DNA from: a virus
Direction: 5' to 3' (one strand)
IMG/VR virus record: IMGVR_UViG_3300044825_001568
Location: 1-41,299 of that record
DNA: 41,299 bases
A program made the position numbers and the translations under genes. This document shows positions 7,349 through 15,713 of the stretch, in pieces. The notes beneath the pieces were generated by a model. It was not told where the DNA came from. It saw only the letters and a program-made list of their open reading frames with translations, and made no database searches. Positions within the stretch are counted from its first letter, which is position 1; every line of letters starts with the position of its first letter.

Positions 7349-9741
7349 TGCCGCGCTACGAGATCCAGGCGAACGGGAAAACCTTCGAAATCGAGGCGCC
7401 GTCGATGCCGTCTGCCGCGCAGCTCAAGGGCATCGTGTCGCGCATGGGCGGATCGCCGCGCAAGCCGGCCAGCCCGGACGACTTCACGGATCGCAAGCCG
7501 GCGCCGCAGGGTTCCGCGCTCGGCCGGGCCGCGTCTGGCGCGTGGGAGATGCTGAACCCGGTCACGGCGGTGACAGGGCTGGCGCGCGCGGTGGCCTCGC
7601 CCATCGAGACGGGCAAGGCGCTGGTGGGCGCGCAGTTCGAGCAGGGCCGGAAGGCGGTTGATGCCGTGCGGGAGGGCCGATACGTCGAAGCGGCGGGCCA
7701 CGCGGGCGCGTCGATCCTGCCGGTGCTCGGCCCGGTGGCGGCGAACATCGGCGAAGGCATCGCGGAGACGGGCGACATCGCCACGGGCGTCGGCCGGGCG
7801 GCTGGTGTCGTGGCGCCGCTGCTCGGCGCGCGCGCCGCGGTGGCAAAGGCGCAGCAGGCCGGCGCGAAGACGGGCGCGGCGGTGAAGGCGGCGCTCGACC
7901 CGGGCGGCGCCACCACGGACGCGGTGCGCTGGGCGCTCCGGCACGGCGTGCCGGTGGACGCGGCGACGGCGACGGGCAACCGGGTGATCCGCGGCGCGAA
8001 GGATCTGGCCGATCGCACGCTCGGCGGCACGGTCACGGGCACGCGTGCGCAGCAGATGCGCGCCGAGTCCATGAAGAAGCTCGGGCGCAAGCTCGCGAAG
8101 GACGCGGACCCCTCCGGCGTCTCGACGGCGGAAACGGCCGGCGACGGCGTGCGCGGCTCGGTGGAAGGCGTCATCCGTTCGAAGGCCGACGAGGCGGATG
8201 CGGCCTACGGGCGCGTGCGGGCCGCTGAACGCAACGCCCAACCGGATGATGTGCCGGTGTCGCGGCCGGTGGCGGCCGGGCGGACGATCGATCAGGGCTT
8301 CATCGGGCACTGGCTCGCGGATGACCTGAACGAGATGGGGTATCAGGCCGGCGGCGGCTCCAAGAAGTTCTATGACCAGGCGGCCGAAGACTGGCGCCCG
8401 GGCGACTCGGACGCGTCGCGCTATGGCATCGGCGTGGGATCTGGGCGCGTGGCTGGCACGCCGACACTCGAGATGTTCCAGAAGGCCGGCATCTCGGGCT
8501 CGCGCGTCGAGATTGCCGACCGGATTCGCCGCGTGTTGCGGGGAGAGTCGAACGATCCGAAGGTGCTGGGCGTCATCGACGCGATGGGCGAGGCATGGGA
8601 CGGGCAGCGGTTCGATTTCCAGCTCGTGACGGATGACACGCTGGCGCGGACGGGCATGAAGCGGCGCGACTTCAAGTCGCCGATCACGCTGCCGGCGGAA
8701 GATGCGCCGGGCGCGGACAAGTTCTTCGGCGACAACGCCGAGGGGCTGCGCGCATCGGGCACGGAGCCGATGCAGTTTGCCGTCCCGCTGACGGGCGCCA
8801 AAGAGGCGCTCCGGCCCATCTTCGAACGGCTGCAGCGGAAGCGGGAGCTGACCGGGAACCTGATGGGCGACGAAGCGCGCGCGGCGACGGCGCTCGATGC
8901 GCTCGTGAGCGGCCCGGACTTCGCGGAGCTGTCCACGGTCGATGCCGCCCTCGGCGACCTGAAGGCGGCGGCGCGCGGCGCGGCCATGCCGGAACTGCGC
9001 ACGGCCGGCCAGGGGCTCGCGGCGCAGGCCGTGAAGCAGCTCGAAGAGGCGGTGCAGGCGCGCGCGAAGTCAGCGGGCGTCTGGGAGGATCTGCAGGCGG
9101 GCCGCACGGCGACGGTGGCGAAGTGGACGGCCGCGGAGACGCTCGACAAGCTGCGCGCCGAACCCGTGGGCACGTTCCGGGCGCTGACGCAGGCCGGGGA
9201 CGCCGCGGTGGAGAAGCTGCGCGACGTGAAGAAGCTGGCGCCGGGCGAGATGCCGCGGCTTGGGCGGGCCTACCTTGAGGGGCTGATGGACGTGGCCACG
9301 GCCGAAGGCGGGTTCGGGCGTGAATCGAAGCTGTGGGCCGAGTGGTCGAAGCTTGGGCCGGAGACGAAGGCGATCATCTACCCCGACGCGGAGCTGCGGG
9401 CGTCGCTCGACAAGTTCTTTCTGGTCGGGAAGAAGATGGCCGAGAACCAGAACCCGTCTGGCACGAGCTACGTGGCCGGTATCGGGGCGCAGGGCGCGCT
9501 GCTCTTCGCGGATCCGGTCACGGGCGTGGCCACGTCGCTCGCGGGCGCGGCGCTCTCGAAGGCGCTCAATTCGCCGAAGGTGGCGCGGCTGCTCACGCAG
9601 GCGATGGAGACGCCGAAGACGGCCCCCGCGGCCAAGTCCCTGCGGGCGCGGCTCGGCGTGGCGCTGCGGAAGGTGGCCCCGGCGGGGGCGCCTACGGTGG
9701 GTCAGGCGATAGGACGAACGCCGGCAGAGGCCAGCCGATAG
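7348..9741 (+). CDS. Large ejection protein (gp16-like)
   Basis: 797 residues; P22 gp16 is 609. The N-terminus MPRYEIQANGKTFEIEAPSM is a short beta domain that recurs at the start of large ejection proteins of podoviruses. Residues about 70-180 are Ala/Gly-rich with hydrophobic runs (AASGAWEMLNPVTAVTGLAR and GRAAGVVAPLLGARAAVAKA) that may enter membranes. The rest is helical and charged, with another Ala-rich hydrophobic stretch near 705-745. It is the last gene of the plus-strand virion block before an antisense gene begins to overlap its 3' end. Confidence 0.75.
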   Translation: MPRYEIQANGKTFEIEAPSMPSAAQLKGIVSRMGGSPRKPASPDDFTDRKPAPQGSALGRAASGAWEMLNPVTAVTGLARAVASPIETGKALVGAQFEQGRKAVDAVREGRYVEAAGHAGASILPVLGPVAANIGEGIAETGDIATGVGRAAGVVAPLLGARAAVAKAQQAGAKTGAAVKAALDPGGATTDAVRWALRHGVPVDAATATGNRVIRGAKDLADRTLGGTVTGTRAQQMRAESMKKLGRKLAKDADPSGVSTAETAGDGVRGSVEGVIRSKADEADAAYGRVRAAERNAQPDDVPVSRPVAAGRTIDQGFIGHWLADDLNEMGYQAGGGSKKFYDQAAEDWRPGDSDASRYGIGVGSGRVAGTPTLEMFQKAGISGSRVEIADRIRRVLRGESNDPKVLGVIDAMGEAWDGQRFDFQLVTDDTLARTGMKRRDFKSPITLPAEDAPGADKFFGDNAEGLRASGTEPMQFAVPLTGAKEALRPIFERLQRKRELTGNLMGDEARAATALDALVSGPDFAELSTVDAALGDLKAAARGAAMPELRTAGQGLAAQAVKQLEEAVQARAKSAGVWEDLQAGRTATVAKWTAAETLDKLRAEPVGTFRALTQAGDAAVEKLRDVKKLAPGEMPRLGRAYLEGLMDVATAEGGFGRESKLWAEWSKLGPETKAIIYPDAELRASLDKFFLVGKKMAENQNPSGTSYVAGIGAQGALLFADPVTGVATSLAGAALSKALNSPKVARLLTQAMETPKTAPAAKSLRARLGVALRKVAPAGAPTVGQAIGRTPAEASR

Positions 9742-9880
9742 CCAGGCAGAACAGGGTGTAGAGCACGAGGCCGAACATGATCGCGGCCAGCGCGGCTAAA
9801 AAGACTGCGTAGGCGCGAAACCAGAGGGTGACGATGAACGCCGGAACCTCCACAAACCAGAAGCGCCACATCGGCGCCAT
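9692..9880 (-). CDS. Antisense small two-helix membrane protein, SieA-like in position
   Basis: 62 residues on the minus strand. Two hydrophobic segments, about 10-30 (VEVPAFIVTLWFRAYAVF) and 30-52 (AALAAIMFGLVLYTLFCLAI), suggest a small inner-membrane protein. The middle of the gene (9742-9833) has no plus-strand gene, and there the minus frame shows the genome's third-position GC bias. AGGAGG lies 12 bases before the ATG, on the minus strand. In P22 the superinfection-exclusion gene sieA sits between gene 16 and the tailspike gene and is read against the late genes; this gene has the same place and orientation. SieA itself is longer (about 160 residues), so only an analogous role is proposed. 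Confidence 0.6.
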   Translation of the reverse strand: MAPMWRFWFVEVPAFIVTLWFRAYAVFLAALAAIMFGLVLYTLFCLAIGWPLPAFVLSPDPP

Positions 9881-11222
9881 TGTAGTCGGAATCCTCCTGT
9901 TCGTGGGCGCGTCTGCGTGGGCGCAGACCGGCCAGGTGATGCCGCCGCCCGTCTTCTACGCCTCCGACGCGAACGGTGATCCGTGCGCCGGATGCAAGCT
10001 CTTTTCGTATCTGGCCGGCACGACCACCAAACAGAGCACCTACACCACGTCGGCGCTCTCAGTGGCGAATGCGAATCCGGTGGTTCTCGACTCAGCCGGA
10101 CGCGCCACCGTTTTCCTCGATTCCACCAAGTCCTACAAGTTCGTGCTGGCGCCGGCTTCCGACACGGACCCGCCGGCCGCGGCGATCTACACGGTCGATA
10201 ACGTCGTCGGGCCGTTCTCGGGCGTCGTGTCGATCACGGCGGCGAACACCCGCGGCCTGCAAATCAGCCGCACGTCGGCCGATGCCGGGCTGAGCATTCA
10301 ATCCAGCGGCGGCAGCGGAAAAACCTACGGGATCGTCTCGAACACGTCGGGCGGGCTGCTGATTCGGGACGACGCGGACGGCACGCCCTCGATGCAGTGG
10401 CTCGGCGACAACATTACGGCCACGCTCACGGGCACGTTCACCGTTTCGGGCGGGCTGTTCGCGGCCGATGGGTTCGGCACGCACACGTTTTCGGCTGGCG
10501 GGACGGGCACGCAGCGCTTGCAGGTCCGGAACACCACGAGCGGCACCGGCAACCAGGCATCGCTCGACATTGGGAACAACTCGACGGCGACGCTTGGGCG
10601 GTTCGTGGCGCTCTCCAGCGCGTTCACGCCCTCCGGCTACTCGCTGGCGTCGGGCGTGGTGCTCGAAGGCAACGGCGCGGGCGGGCTGAGTCTGGCGGCC
10701 TCCGATGCTGCGGGCGATGTGCGGCTCTACGCGGGCGGCTCTGGGACGGCGCGGCTAACGGTGGACGATACCGGGCTGACGACGGTCACGAACCTGCAGG
10801 CGACGATCCAGAAGAGCGGCACGGCGCAGCCGGGGTTTCTCGCGTACAACTCGGCGGCCGATACGGTGGCGACCGGGGCGACGGTGGACTTCGACACAGA
10901 GGTGTACGACACCGCCAACAACTTCGCGTCTGACCTGTTCACGGCGCCGCAAACCGGGATCTATGAGCTGTGCGCAAGCGTCACGTACTCCGACAACGCG
11001 TCATCACAGTTCACGGTCAGCATCAATCCGACCGGCGTGCTCTATCAGATCTACCACGCGCTCGCGGAGACGGCCGGCGGCGGCGGCGGGTGTGTGTTCG
11101 TGTCGATGAGTACTGGCGATTCGGCTGGTGTCATCGTCAACACGACGGACCCGGCGGCTACGATTGAGGGCGTGTCGGGCTCCTACCGGCAGACGTGGTT
11201 TTCGGGGCGGTTGGTGCCCTGA
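9834..11222 (+). CDS. Tail fibre with signal-peptide-like N-terminus, virion-binding module and C1q-like tip
   Basis: 462 residues, ATG at 9834 with GAGGG five bases upstream; a GTG at 9828 is the alternative. Residues about 10-31 (RHIGAIVVGILLFVGASAWA then Q) look like a Sec signal peptide. Residues about 38-115 match the common tail-fibre N-terminal module, with GDPCAGCKLFSYLAGTTTKQ, then ANPVVLDSAGRA and YKFVLAP. The middle is repetitive beta, probably a fibre shaft. The last 135 residues (LFTAPQTGIYELCASVTYSD) resemble a C1q/TNF-like jelly-roll trimer tip for receptor binding. A signal peptide before a virion-binding module is unexpected. Confidence 0.8.
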   Translation: MNAGTSTNQKRHIGAIVVGILLFVGASAWAQTGQVMPPPVFYASDANGDPCAGCKLFSYLAGTTTKQSTYTTSALSVANANPVVLDSAGRATVFLDSTKSYKFVLAPASDTDPPAAAIYTVDNVVGPFSGVVSITAANTRGLQISRTSADAGLSIQSSGGSGKTYGIVSNTSGGLLIRDDADGTPSMQWLGDNITATLTGTFTVSGGLFAADGFGTHTFSAGGTGTQRLQVRNTTSGTGNQASLDIGNNSTATLGRFVALSSAFTPSGYSLASGVVLEGNGAGGLSLAASDAAGDVRLYAGGSGTARLTVDDTGLTTVTNLQATIQKSGTAQPGFLAYNSAADTVATGATVDFDTEVYDTANNFASDLFTAPQTGIYELCASVTYSDNASSQFTVSINPTGVLYQIYHALAETAGGGGGCVFVSMSTGDSAGVIVNTTDPAATIEGVSGSYRQTWFSGRLVP

Positions 11223-11233
11223 TCTGCACGAAA

Positions 11234-11276
11234 TCTTCGACAGGTCGAAGAAAATGCGTCACACTCTCGCTAGAAT
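11234..11276 (+). promoter_or_regulatory. 18-bp perfect palindrome and TAGAAT hexamer before lysis genes
   Basis: TCTTCGAC (11234-11241) and GTCGAAGA (11244-11251) are perfect inverted repeats separated by two bases; as RNA this is a seven-pair stem with a CAGG loop. TAGAAT at 11271-11276 resembles a -10 element and lies 12 bases before the ATG at 11289. No good -35 is visible. It may be an operator, a terminator-like hairpin for the fibre gene, or both. Confidence 0.45.
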
Positions 11277-11288
11277 GAGGCCGACACG

Positions 11289-11546
11289 ATGACCGTGGAA
11301 CGCGGCGTCGAGATCGCGGGTGCCTCTGTCGTCGCTGCGGCCACGGCCGCGGGTGCCATGACGGAGGCGGACATGGGCGGATGGCTCGTGCCGATGGTGT
11401 CGGCGGGATTGGCGGCGCTCGTGGGCTACTTCACGGCGCGCATCACCACGGAGCGTGAGATGGGCACGATGGTGGAGCGCGAAGCGAATCACTTCGACGA
11501 GACGATCCGTCGTCTCGAGCGCATCGAACGGAAGCTGGACGGATGA
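11289..11546 (+). CDS. Small membrane protein, holin candidate
   Basis: 85 residues. A weakly hydrophobic Ala-rich segment (residues 7-24) and a clear transmembrane segment (about 31-51, WLVPMVSAGLAALVGYFTAR) are followed by a charged coiled-coil tail (HFDETIRRLERIERKLDG). It overlaps the endolysin gene by four bases (ATGA), the usual holin-endolysin arrangement. One or two membrane helices plus a charged C-terminus fit a class II-like holin; a spanin-like or anchoring role is possible. Confidence 0.62.
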   Translation: MTVERGVEIAGASVVAAATAAGAMTEADMGGWLVPMVSAGLAALVGYFTARITTEREMGTMVEREANHFDETIRRLERIERKLDG

Positions 11547-11950
11547 CCGGCCCCTCGGCGCATCTGTCGTGGTCGGAGCTGGCCTGTCGGGATCGCATCC
11601 GCACGCCGTACCCGCTCGACTGGCGCGAGACGCGGGCGGTGGAGCTGGCCGAGGCGTTCGAGGCCCTGCGGGCCGCCGTGGGGCTGCCGCTGGTGGTCCT
11701 GAGTGCCTACCTGACGCGCGCGTATAACCGGGCGGTCGGAGGGGCGCCCAACTCGCAACATCTGCAGGGCCGGGCGCTCGACCTGGCGCCGCCTGACGGG
11801 TGGTCGCCGATCGCGCTGCTGGCGGTGACGCAGGACATCCCCGCGATTCGCGGGCTGGGGCTTTACGACACGTTCGTGCACATCGACGTGCGGCCGGCGC
11901 CGCGGGTCGTCTGGGATCTCTCGTCAACGGGCCGCAAGGCCGAAGGGTAG
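11543..11950 (+). CDS. Endolysin, peptidase M15 family (zinc peptidoglycan peptidase)
   Basis: 135 residues. The zinc motif of the M15A/VanY-type D-Ala-D-Ala-cleaving peptidases is visible: SAYLTRAYNRAVGGAPNSQH ends in His73, followed by Asp80 in QGRALDLA, and the third ligand His113 lies in FVHIDVR. Length matches single-domain phage M15 lysins. It would cut peptide crosslinks in host peptidoglycan at lysis. It has no signal peptide, so release depends on a holin, probably one of the small membrane proteins at 11289 or 13718. Confidence 0.88.
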   Translation: MTGPSAHLSWSELACRDRIRTPYPLDWRETRAVELAEAFEALRAAVGLPLVVLSAYLTRAYNRAVGGAPNSQHLQGRALDLAPPDGWSPIALLAVTQDIPAIRGLGLYDTFVHIDVRPAPRVVWDLSSTGRKAEG

Positions 11951-11960
11951 GTGGGTGGTG

Positions 11961-12785
11961 ATGGTCGCGCGTCTTCTCGTGCTGTTCGTGCTGGTGGCGT
12001 CGTCGGCGTTCGCGCAGGTGGCTAAGCCGGTCGGGGTGTTCGACGGCGGGCACAATCCGCCGTCGTGGGCGGCGTTCGCCACGATTTCGGATCTCGATCC
12101 GCCGCACGTCTGGGCCGAGGCCATCGCGCTCAGCCGCTCGCGGGGCACGCTCTGGTGGCTGAAACTCGGCTACCACGAGAACCCCACGACGCCCATTGGG
12201 GCGCACGCGGCGCGCGTCCGCAACCGGCTGGACGAATACGGCCTGCTGCCCTACGTGGCAGGCATGTCGGTGGGGGAGGAGTGGTACGGCTACTGGTCGG
12301 CGGGCGACCTGACGCGCTACGGGCTCCCTCCCGGCTACCCGAACGGGCATCGCATCATCCGCGACTGGCTCGGCTACCAGCACGCCGAAGCGAAGCGCCA
12401 CATCCCCGTGCCGGTCATCTGGATCTCGCCCGTGGTCACGGGCTGGGATGGCCCGCTGCCGATTCCGCTCAACACGGATGCCGTGGCGCTCGACCCCTAC
12501 ATCTTCCCCGGCGGGACGTTCCAGAGCGATGTCGAACCGTGGCTGAGGCTCGCGGAGGAAGTCACGCCGTTGCCGCTCGTGCTCATCGCGCAGTGGTTCG
12601 AGGCCCCCGGCTTCGAGGCTCCGCGCGCGGCGGACGTGTCGCGGTATCTCGCGTGGCTCTCCCGGCCCCGGTGGATCGCGCTGGCGGGCTTCACCTGGCA
12701 GGATCGGCCGACGCTGGCGATGCGTGGTCTTTCTTCGCTGCCGGCGCTTCGTTTGGCCGTAGAATCTTCGCTCAGGGGGCAGTGA
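11961..12785 (+). CDS. Secreted TIM-barrel-like protein, possible glycoside hydrolase
   Basis: 274 residues from ATG at 11961; GTG codons at 11955 and 11958 are alternative starts. Residues 1-19 (MVARLLVLFVLVASSAFA, then Q) are a signal peptide. The mature protein shows the alternation of strands and helices of a beta/alpha barrel: GTLWWLKLGYH, LLPYVAGMSVGEEWYGYW, VPVIWISPVV, DAVALDPYIF, PLVLIAQWFE, IALAGFTWQD. The Glu pair in GEEW and Glu in QWFE are placed like catalytic acids of barrel glycosidases, but I cannot assign a family. It follows the endolysin, so it could degrade cell-wall or capsule glycan from the periplasmic side. Confidence 0.65.
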   Translation: MVARLLVLFVLVASSAFAQVAKPVGVFDGGHNPPSWAAFATISDLDPPHVWAEAIALSRSRGTLWWLKLGYHENPTTPIGAHAARVRNRLDEYGLLPYVAGMSVGEEWYGYWSAGDLTRYGLPPGYPNGHRIIRDWLGYQHAEAKRHIPVPVIWISPVVTGWDGPLPIPLNTDAVALDPYIFPGGTFQSDVEPWLRLAEEVTPLPLVLIAQWFEAPGFEAPRAADVSRYLAWLSRPRWIALAGFTWQDRPTLAMRGLSSLPALRLAVESSLRGQ

Positions 12786-13714
12786 TGGGCATTCCGAATT
12801 GTCAGCACGTCGTGGCCGATCTGGCGGCGAAGTTTCCCGAGGAGTGGCGCAAGGCGCACAATCCTTCGGGCGGTGGTCCGGAAACCGAGGCGTTCATCCG
12901 GCGTCTCGCGTGGGTGCTGCACTCGACCGTGGACGCCCGGTTCGGCCTGAACGGCAAGCGTGGCAACCCGAACGATCTGAGCGACGACGCGATCAACTGG
13001 ATCGGCGACGGCCCCGGCCATGACCCGCTGACGGGGCGCCCGGTGACGGTGATCGACGTGATCGGCGGCGCGGGCGGCCCGAATCCGACGCCCCAGTGGA
13101 CGGTGTTCGACACGCTGCCCGGTCCCGGCGCGTGGGTGAAGCCCGAACCCGTGGGAGAAGCCCCGCCGAGCACGCCGCCGACATCGGAGGTCTGGACGCC
13201 CCGGCACGAGGCCCTGCGGGGCCGCCTGGGCACGCTCGCCACGACGCTCGTGGTGGCGCAGCAGCTCGCGCACAGCTTCCCTGATGAGAAGTGGGGCCAG
13301 AAGCGTGCCGGCGTGGGCCGGGAGGTCAGCAGCGACACGATCGCCCGCAAGATGCCGGATGGTCGGCTCTATGGCGTGCGCGTGCGGCCGTCGCTGAAGC
13401 TCTGGGGCCTGCTCGACCCCGGTCAGGTGCTCGAGCCGGTGGCCCCGGTCAACCATGTGGGCGATCCGGTGACGCCGGTCGATCCCGTGCCGGTCGATCC
13501 CGTCGATCCGCCCGTGACGCCCCCGGCCGATCTCGATCTCGTGCTCGACGCGCTGTCGGCGCTGTCGATGCAGGTGGCCGATCTGCACGAGACCGTGAAG
13601 GAGCAGCGTCAGGAAGTGCTCGACGCAGTGCGCGGGCAGTCCTACGAGATCGACGCGAACGTGCGGATGCTCGGCCCGGTGCGCGGCACCATCACGCCCA
13701 AGCGGCAGGAGTAG
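12785..13714 (+). CDS. Conserved phage protein of unknown function with proline linker and coiled coil
   Basis: 309 residues; its ATG overlaps the previous stop (TGATG). The N-terminal domain (residues 1-105) contains MGIPNCQHVVADLAAKFPEE and LHSTVDARFGLNGKRGNPND, a recurrent start in phage proteins I have seen without known function. Residues 120-205 are a second domain, then a repetitive Pro/Val/Asp linker (PVTPVDPVPVDPVDPPVTPP), and the last 75 residues form a coiled coil. The linker-plus-coil plan suggests a structural or membrane-tethered partner near the lysis genes. Confidence 0.7.
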   Translation: MGIPNCQHVVADLAAKFPEEWRKAHNPSGGGPETEAFIRRLAWVLHSTVDARFGLNGKRGNPNDLSDDAINWIGDGPGHDPLTGRPVTVIDVIGGAGGPNPTPQWTVFDTLPGPGAWVKPEPVGEAPPSTPPTSEVWTPRHEALRGRLGTLATTLVVAQQLAHSFPDEKWGQKRAGVGREVSSDTIARKMPDGRLYGVRVRPSLKLWGLLDPGQVLEPVAPVNHVGDPVTPVDPVPVDPVDPPVTPPADLDLVLDALSALSMQVADLHETVKEQRQEVLDAVRGQSYEIDANVRMLGPVRGTITPKRQE

Positions 13715-13717
13715 CAG

Positions 13718-13882
13718 ATGACCGGCAAACACTACGCCCTGCTCGCGGGCTGCCTCACGGGGATCGGCGGCATGTGCGCGGCGCTCACCGACTGGCATCA
13801 GGCGCTGAATCCGGCCTTCATCGGCGGCGCGCTGACGGTGTTCGGCACGCAGGTGGGCGCGATCTTCTCGGAAAAGCCGTGA
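13718..13882 (+). CDS. 54-residue holin candidate
   Basis: 54 residues. Two hydrophobic segments, about 6-23 (ALLAGCLTGIGGMCAALT) and 33-50 (FIGGALTVFGTQVGAIFS), joined by a short turn with Asp/His, and a Lys at the C-terminus, fit a small two-helix holin. It lies three bases after the preceding gene and overlaps the next by four bases (GTGA). A division of work with the 11289 product, holin and antiholin, is possible. Confidence 0.6.
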   Translation: MTGKHYALLAGCLTGIGGMCAALTDWHQALNPAFIGGALTVFGTQVGAIFSEKP

Positions 13883-13995
13883 AGATCCCCTGGAAGAAGC
13901 TGATCGGCAAGGCGCTCCGCTGGCTCGGCCGCGAAGTCGCCGACGAAGTGATGAAAGAAGCGGCGAAGCGCGCCGAAGGCGCGAAGAAGCCGTGA
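13879..13995 (+). CDS. 38-residue basic amphipathic peptide
   Basis: 38 residues starting at GTG 13879 inside the previous stop (GTGA). The sequence begins KIPWKKLIGKALRWLGREVA and is a single Lys/Arg-rich amphipathic helix. Its coupling to the holin candidate suggests a membrane-active or holin-modulating peptide, but that is inference. It is too short for a family call. Confidence 0.5.
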   Translation: MKIPWKKLIGKALRWLGREVADEVMKEAAKRAEGAKKP

Positions 13996-14091
13996 GCGTT
14001 TCGCAGCGCGGGCCTACGCGTGCCGGCTGGGAGCCGAGCCGCGTGTGATGCTGCCTCGCCCAAGGGTGGACCGGGCGGCTCGGAAAGATCG

Positions 14092-14106
14092 GGGCGCGTG
14101 GCGCCC
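14092..14106 (+). other. Hairpin in 184-bp gap before fibre cluster
   Basis: GGGCGC (14092-14097) pairs with GCGCCC (14101-14106) around GTG. The gap 13996-14179 contains no convincing small gene; an in-frame extension of the next gene starts at 14045 but has no ribosome site. No T-tract follows the hairpin. Confidence 0.35.
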
Positions 14107-14179
14107 GCGCTGTGGAGGGTTCGGGATGCGACGTGACGATCTGAAGGCGTGGGCCGCGGTAGCGCTGGAGGCACGAAAG

Positions 14180-15691
14180 ATGAGCATTACGAGATGGCGG
14201 ATTGCGGCGGCGCTGTGGTGCGCGGCGCTGCTGGCAGTAGGCGCGCAGGCGCAGGGACCATCCCGCGGCTCGCTCGGCGCGGCCAGTGCGGTGCATCAGC
14301 TCGACGTGCAGGGGATGGCGACGGCCTCCATCACGGTCAGCGGCACGTATTCGGGCACGGTGTCGTTCGAAGTCGTGCCGCCGCTCGGCGCGGCAGCCGT
14401 GACGGTGGACTGTGCCACGCCCGCGGCGCCGGGCACGGCGATCAACTCGACGACGGGCACGGGCACCTGGGTGTGTCCGGTGGCCGGCATGTCGCTCCTG
14501 CAGGCGCGGATGTCGTCCTACACGAGCGGCGCGGCCGATGTCGTCATGCTGGCGTCGGCCTCGGCGGGGCAGACGGTCGCGGCGGCGGGCGGCGGCGGGT
14601 CATTCGATGGCGTGCTGCTCGACGCGGCCGGCGGCGATGCGCTGACCGACACGGTCAACAACGCGCTGCGCGTGAACATCATCGCGGGCGCGGGCTCCGG
14701 CGGAACGGCGATGACCGACGATGCCGCGTTCACCCCGGGCACTACGAGCGTGACGCCGGCCGGCGCCGTGTTCGATGACGTGACGCCGGACAGCGTGAAC
14801 GAAGGCGATGGCGGCGCGGTGCGCATGAGCGCCAACCGGAACCTCTACAGCACGATCCGTGACGCTTCGGGGAGTGAGCGCGGCGCGAACGTGACGGCTG
14901 GCAATGCTCTGGTGGTGGACGGCTCGGCCGTCACGCAGCCGGTCAGCGCGACGAATCTGGACGTGCAGATCGGTGGGTCGGATACGGTCACGGTCACGGG
15001 CTCGCTGTCCAACGACGGCTCGGCGGCGAGCACGAACCGCATCGGCACGCTGCCTGCTGTGGTGCAGAATAGCGCCCCGACGCTCACGGACGGGCGCAAC
15101 GCGGCGCTGAGTCTGACCACGGGCGGCGCGGCGCGCGTCATCGTCACGAACGCGGCGGGCGCGGCGCAGACGCTGGCGAGCGATGTCGCGGAGGATGGCG
15201 CGCATTCGGACGGCGAGACGGGGCCGCTGGTGCTCACGCGGCGTATTGACACGGCGTCGTCCTCGGCGGGCACGTCGGGCGACCGCGCCACGTTCAACAC
15301 GGATGCGCTCGGGCGGCTCTGGACGCGGCCGGGCAACCCCTGCCAGGATCACGCGCGGGTTACGTCCGTGGCCATCGACACGAGTACGAGCGGGAACGTG
15401 CAGCTCGTGGCGCTCAATGGCTCCGACCTGATCTACATCTGCGGGTATTCGGTTGTCGTTGGCTCGACGGCGACGGCCGTGCAGCTGATCTACGGCACCG
15501 GCACCGCGTGCGCCACGGGCGAGACGGACCTTACTGGGCCGTGGCCCTTTGCGGCCAACGGCGGCATCACGCAGGCCAACGCGGGATCGCCGCAGTTCGT
15601 GGTTCCGGCGGGCAACGCGCTCTGCGTGGAACTGAGCGCGGCCAACCCCATCACCGGACACGTCACTTACGTCCGCACGGCGGCTCCATAA
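14180..15691 (+). CDS. Secreted beta-rich fibre/adhesin-like protein
   Basis: 503 residues, ATG at 14180 with GGAGG eight bases upstream, which decides this start over longer options. Residues 1-25 form a signal peptide (RWRIAAALWCAALLAVGAQA, then Q). The rest is Thr/Ser/Ala/Gly-rich with repeated short strands (TASITVSGTYSGTVSFEV; DTVTVTGSLSNDG), the composition of phage fibre or bacterial surface proteins. A glycine run (AAAGGGGSF, about residue 135) separates an N-terminal domain from the long repetitive part, and the last 120 residues form a compact Cys-containing domain. Probably a tail-fibre or accessory adhesin. Confidence 0.65.
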   Translation: MSITRWRIAAALWCAALLAVGAQAQGPSRGSLGAASAVHQLDVQGMATASITVSGTYSGTVSFEVVPPLGAAAVTVDCATPAAPGTAINSTTGTGTWVCPVAGMSLLQARMSSYTSGAADVVMLASASAGQTVAAAGGGGSFDGVLLDAAGGDALTDTVNNALRVNIIAGAGSGGTAMTDDAAFTPGTTSVTPAGAVFDDVTPDSVNEGDGGAVRMSANRNLYSTIRDASGSERGANVTAGNALVVDGSAVTQPVSATNLDVQIGGSDTVTVTGSLSNDGSAASTNRIGTLPAVVQNSAPTLTDGRNAALSLTTGGAARVIVTNAAGAAQTLASDVAEDGAHSDGETGPLVLTRRIDTASSSAGTSGDRATFNTDALGRLWTRPGNPCQDHARVTSVAIDTSTSGNVQLVALNGSDLIYICGYSVVVGSTATAVQLIYGTGTACATGETDLTGPWPFAANGGITQANAGSPQFVVPAGNALCVELSAANPITGHVTYVRTAAP

Positions 15692-15713
15692 CGGCGCACT
15701 GGTTGGGGGTGCT

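Noticed and set aside
12760-12765. TAGAAT as promoter for the 12785 gene
   Set aside because: It lies within coding sequence with no -35 match and the gene is coupled to the upstream stop by TGATG.
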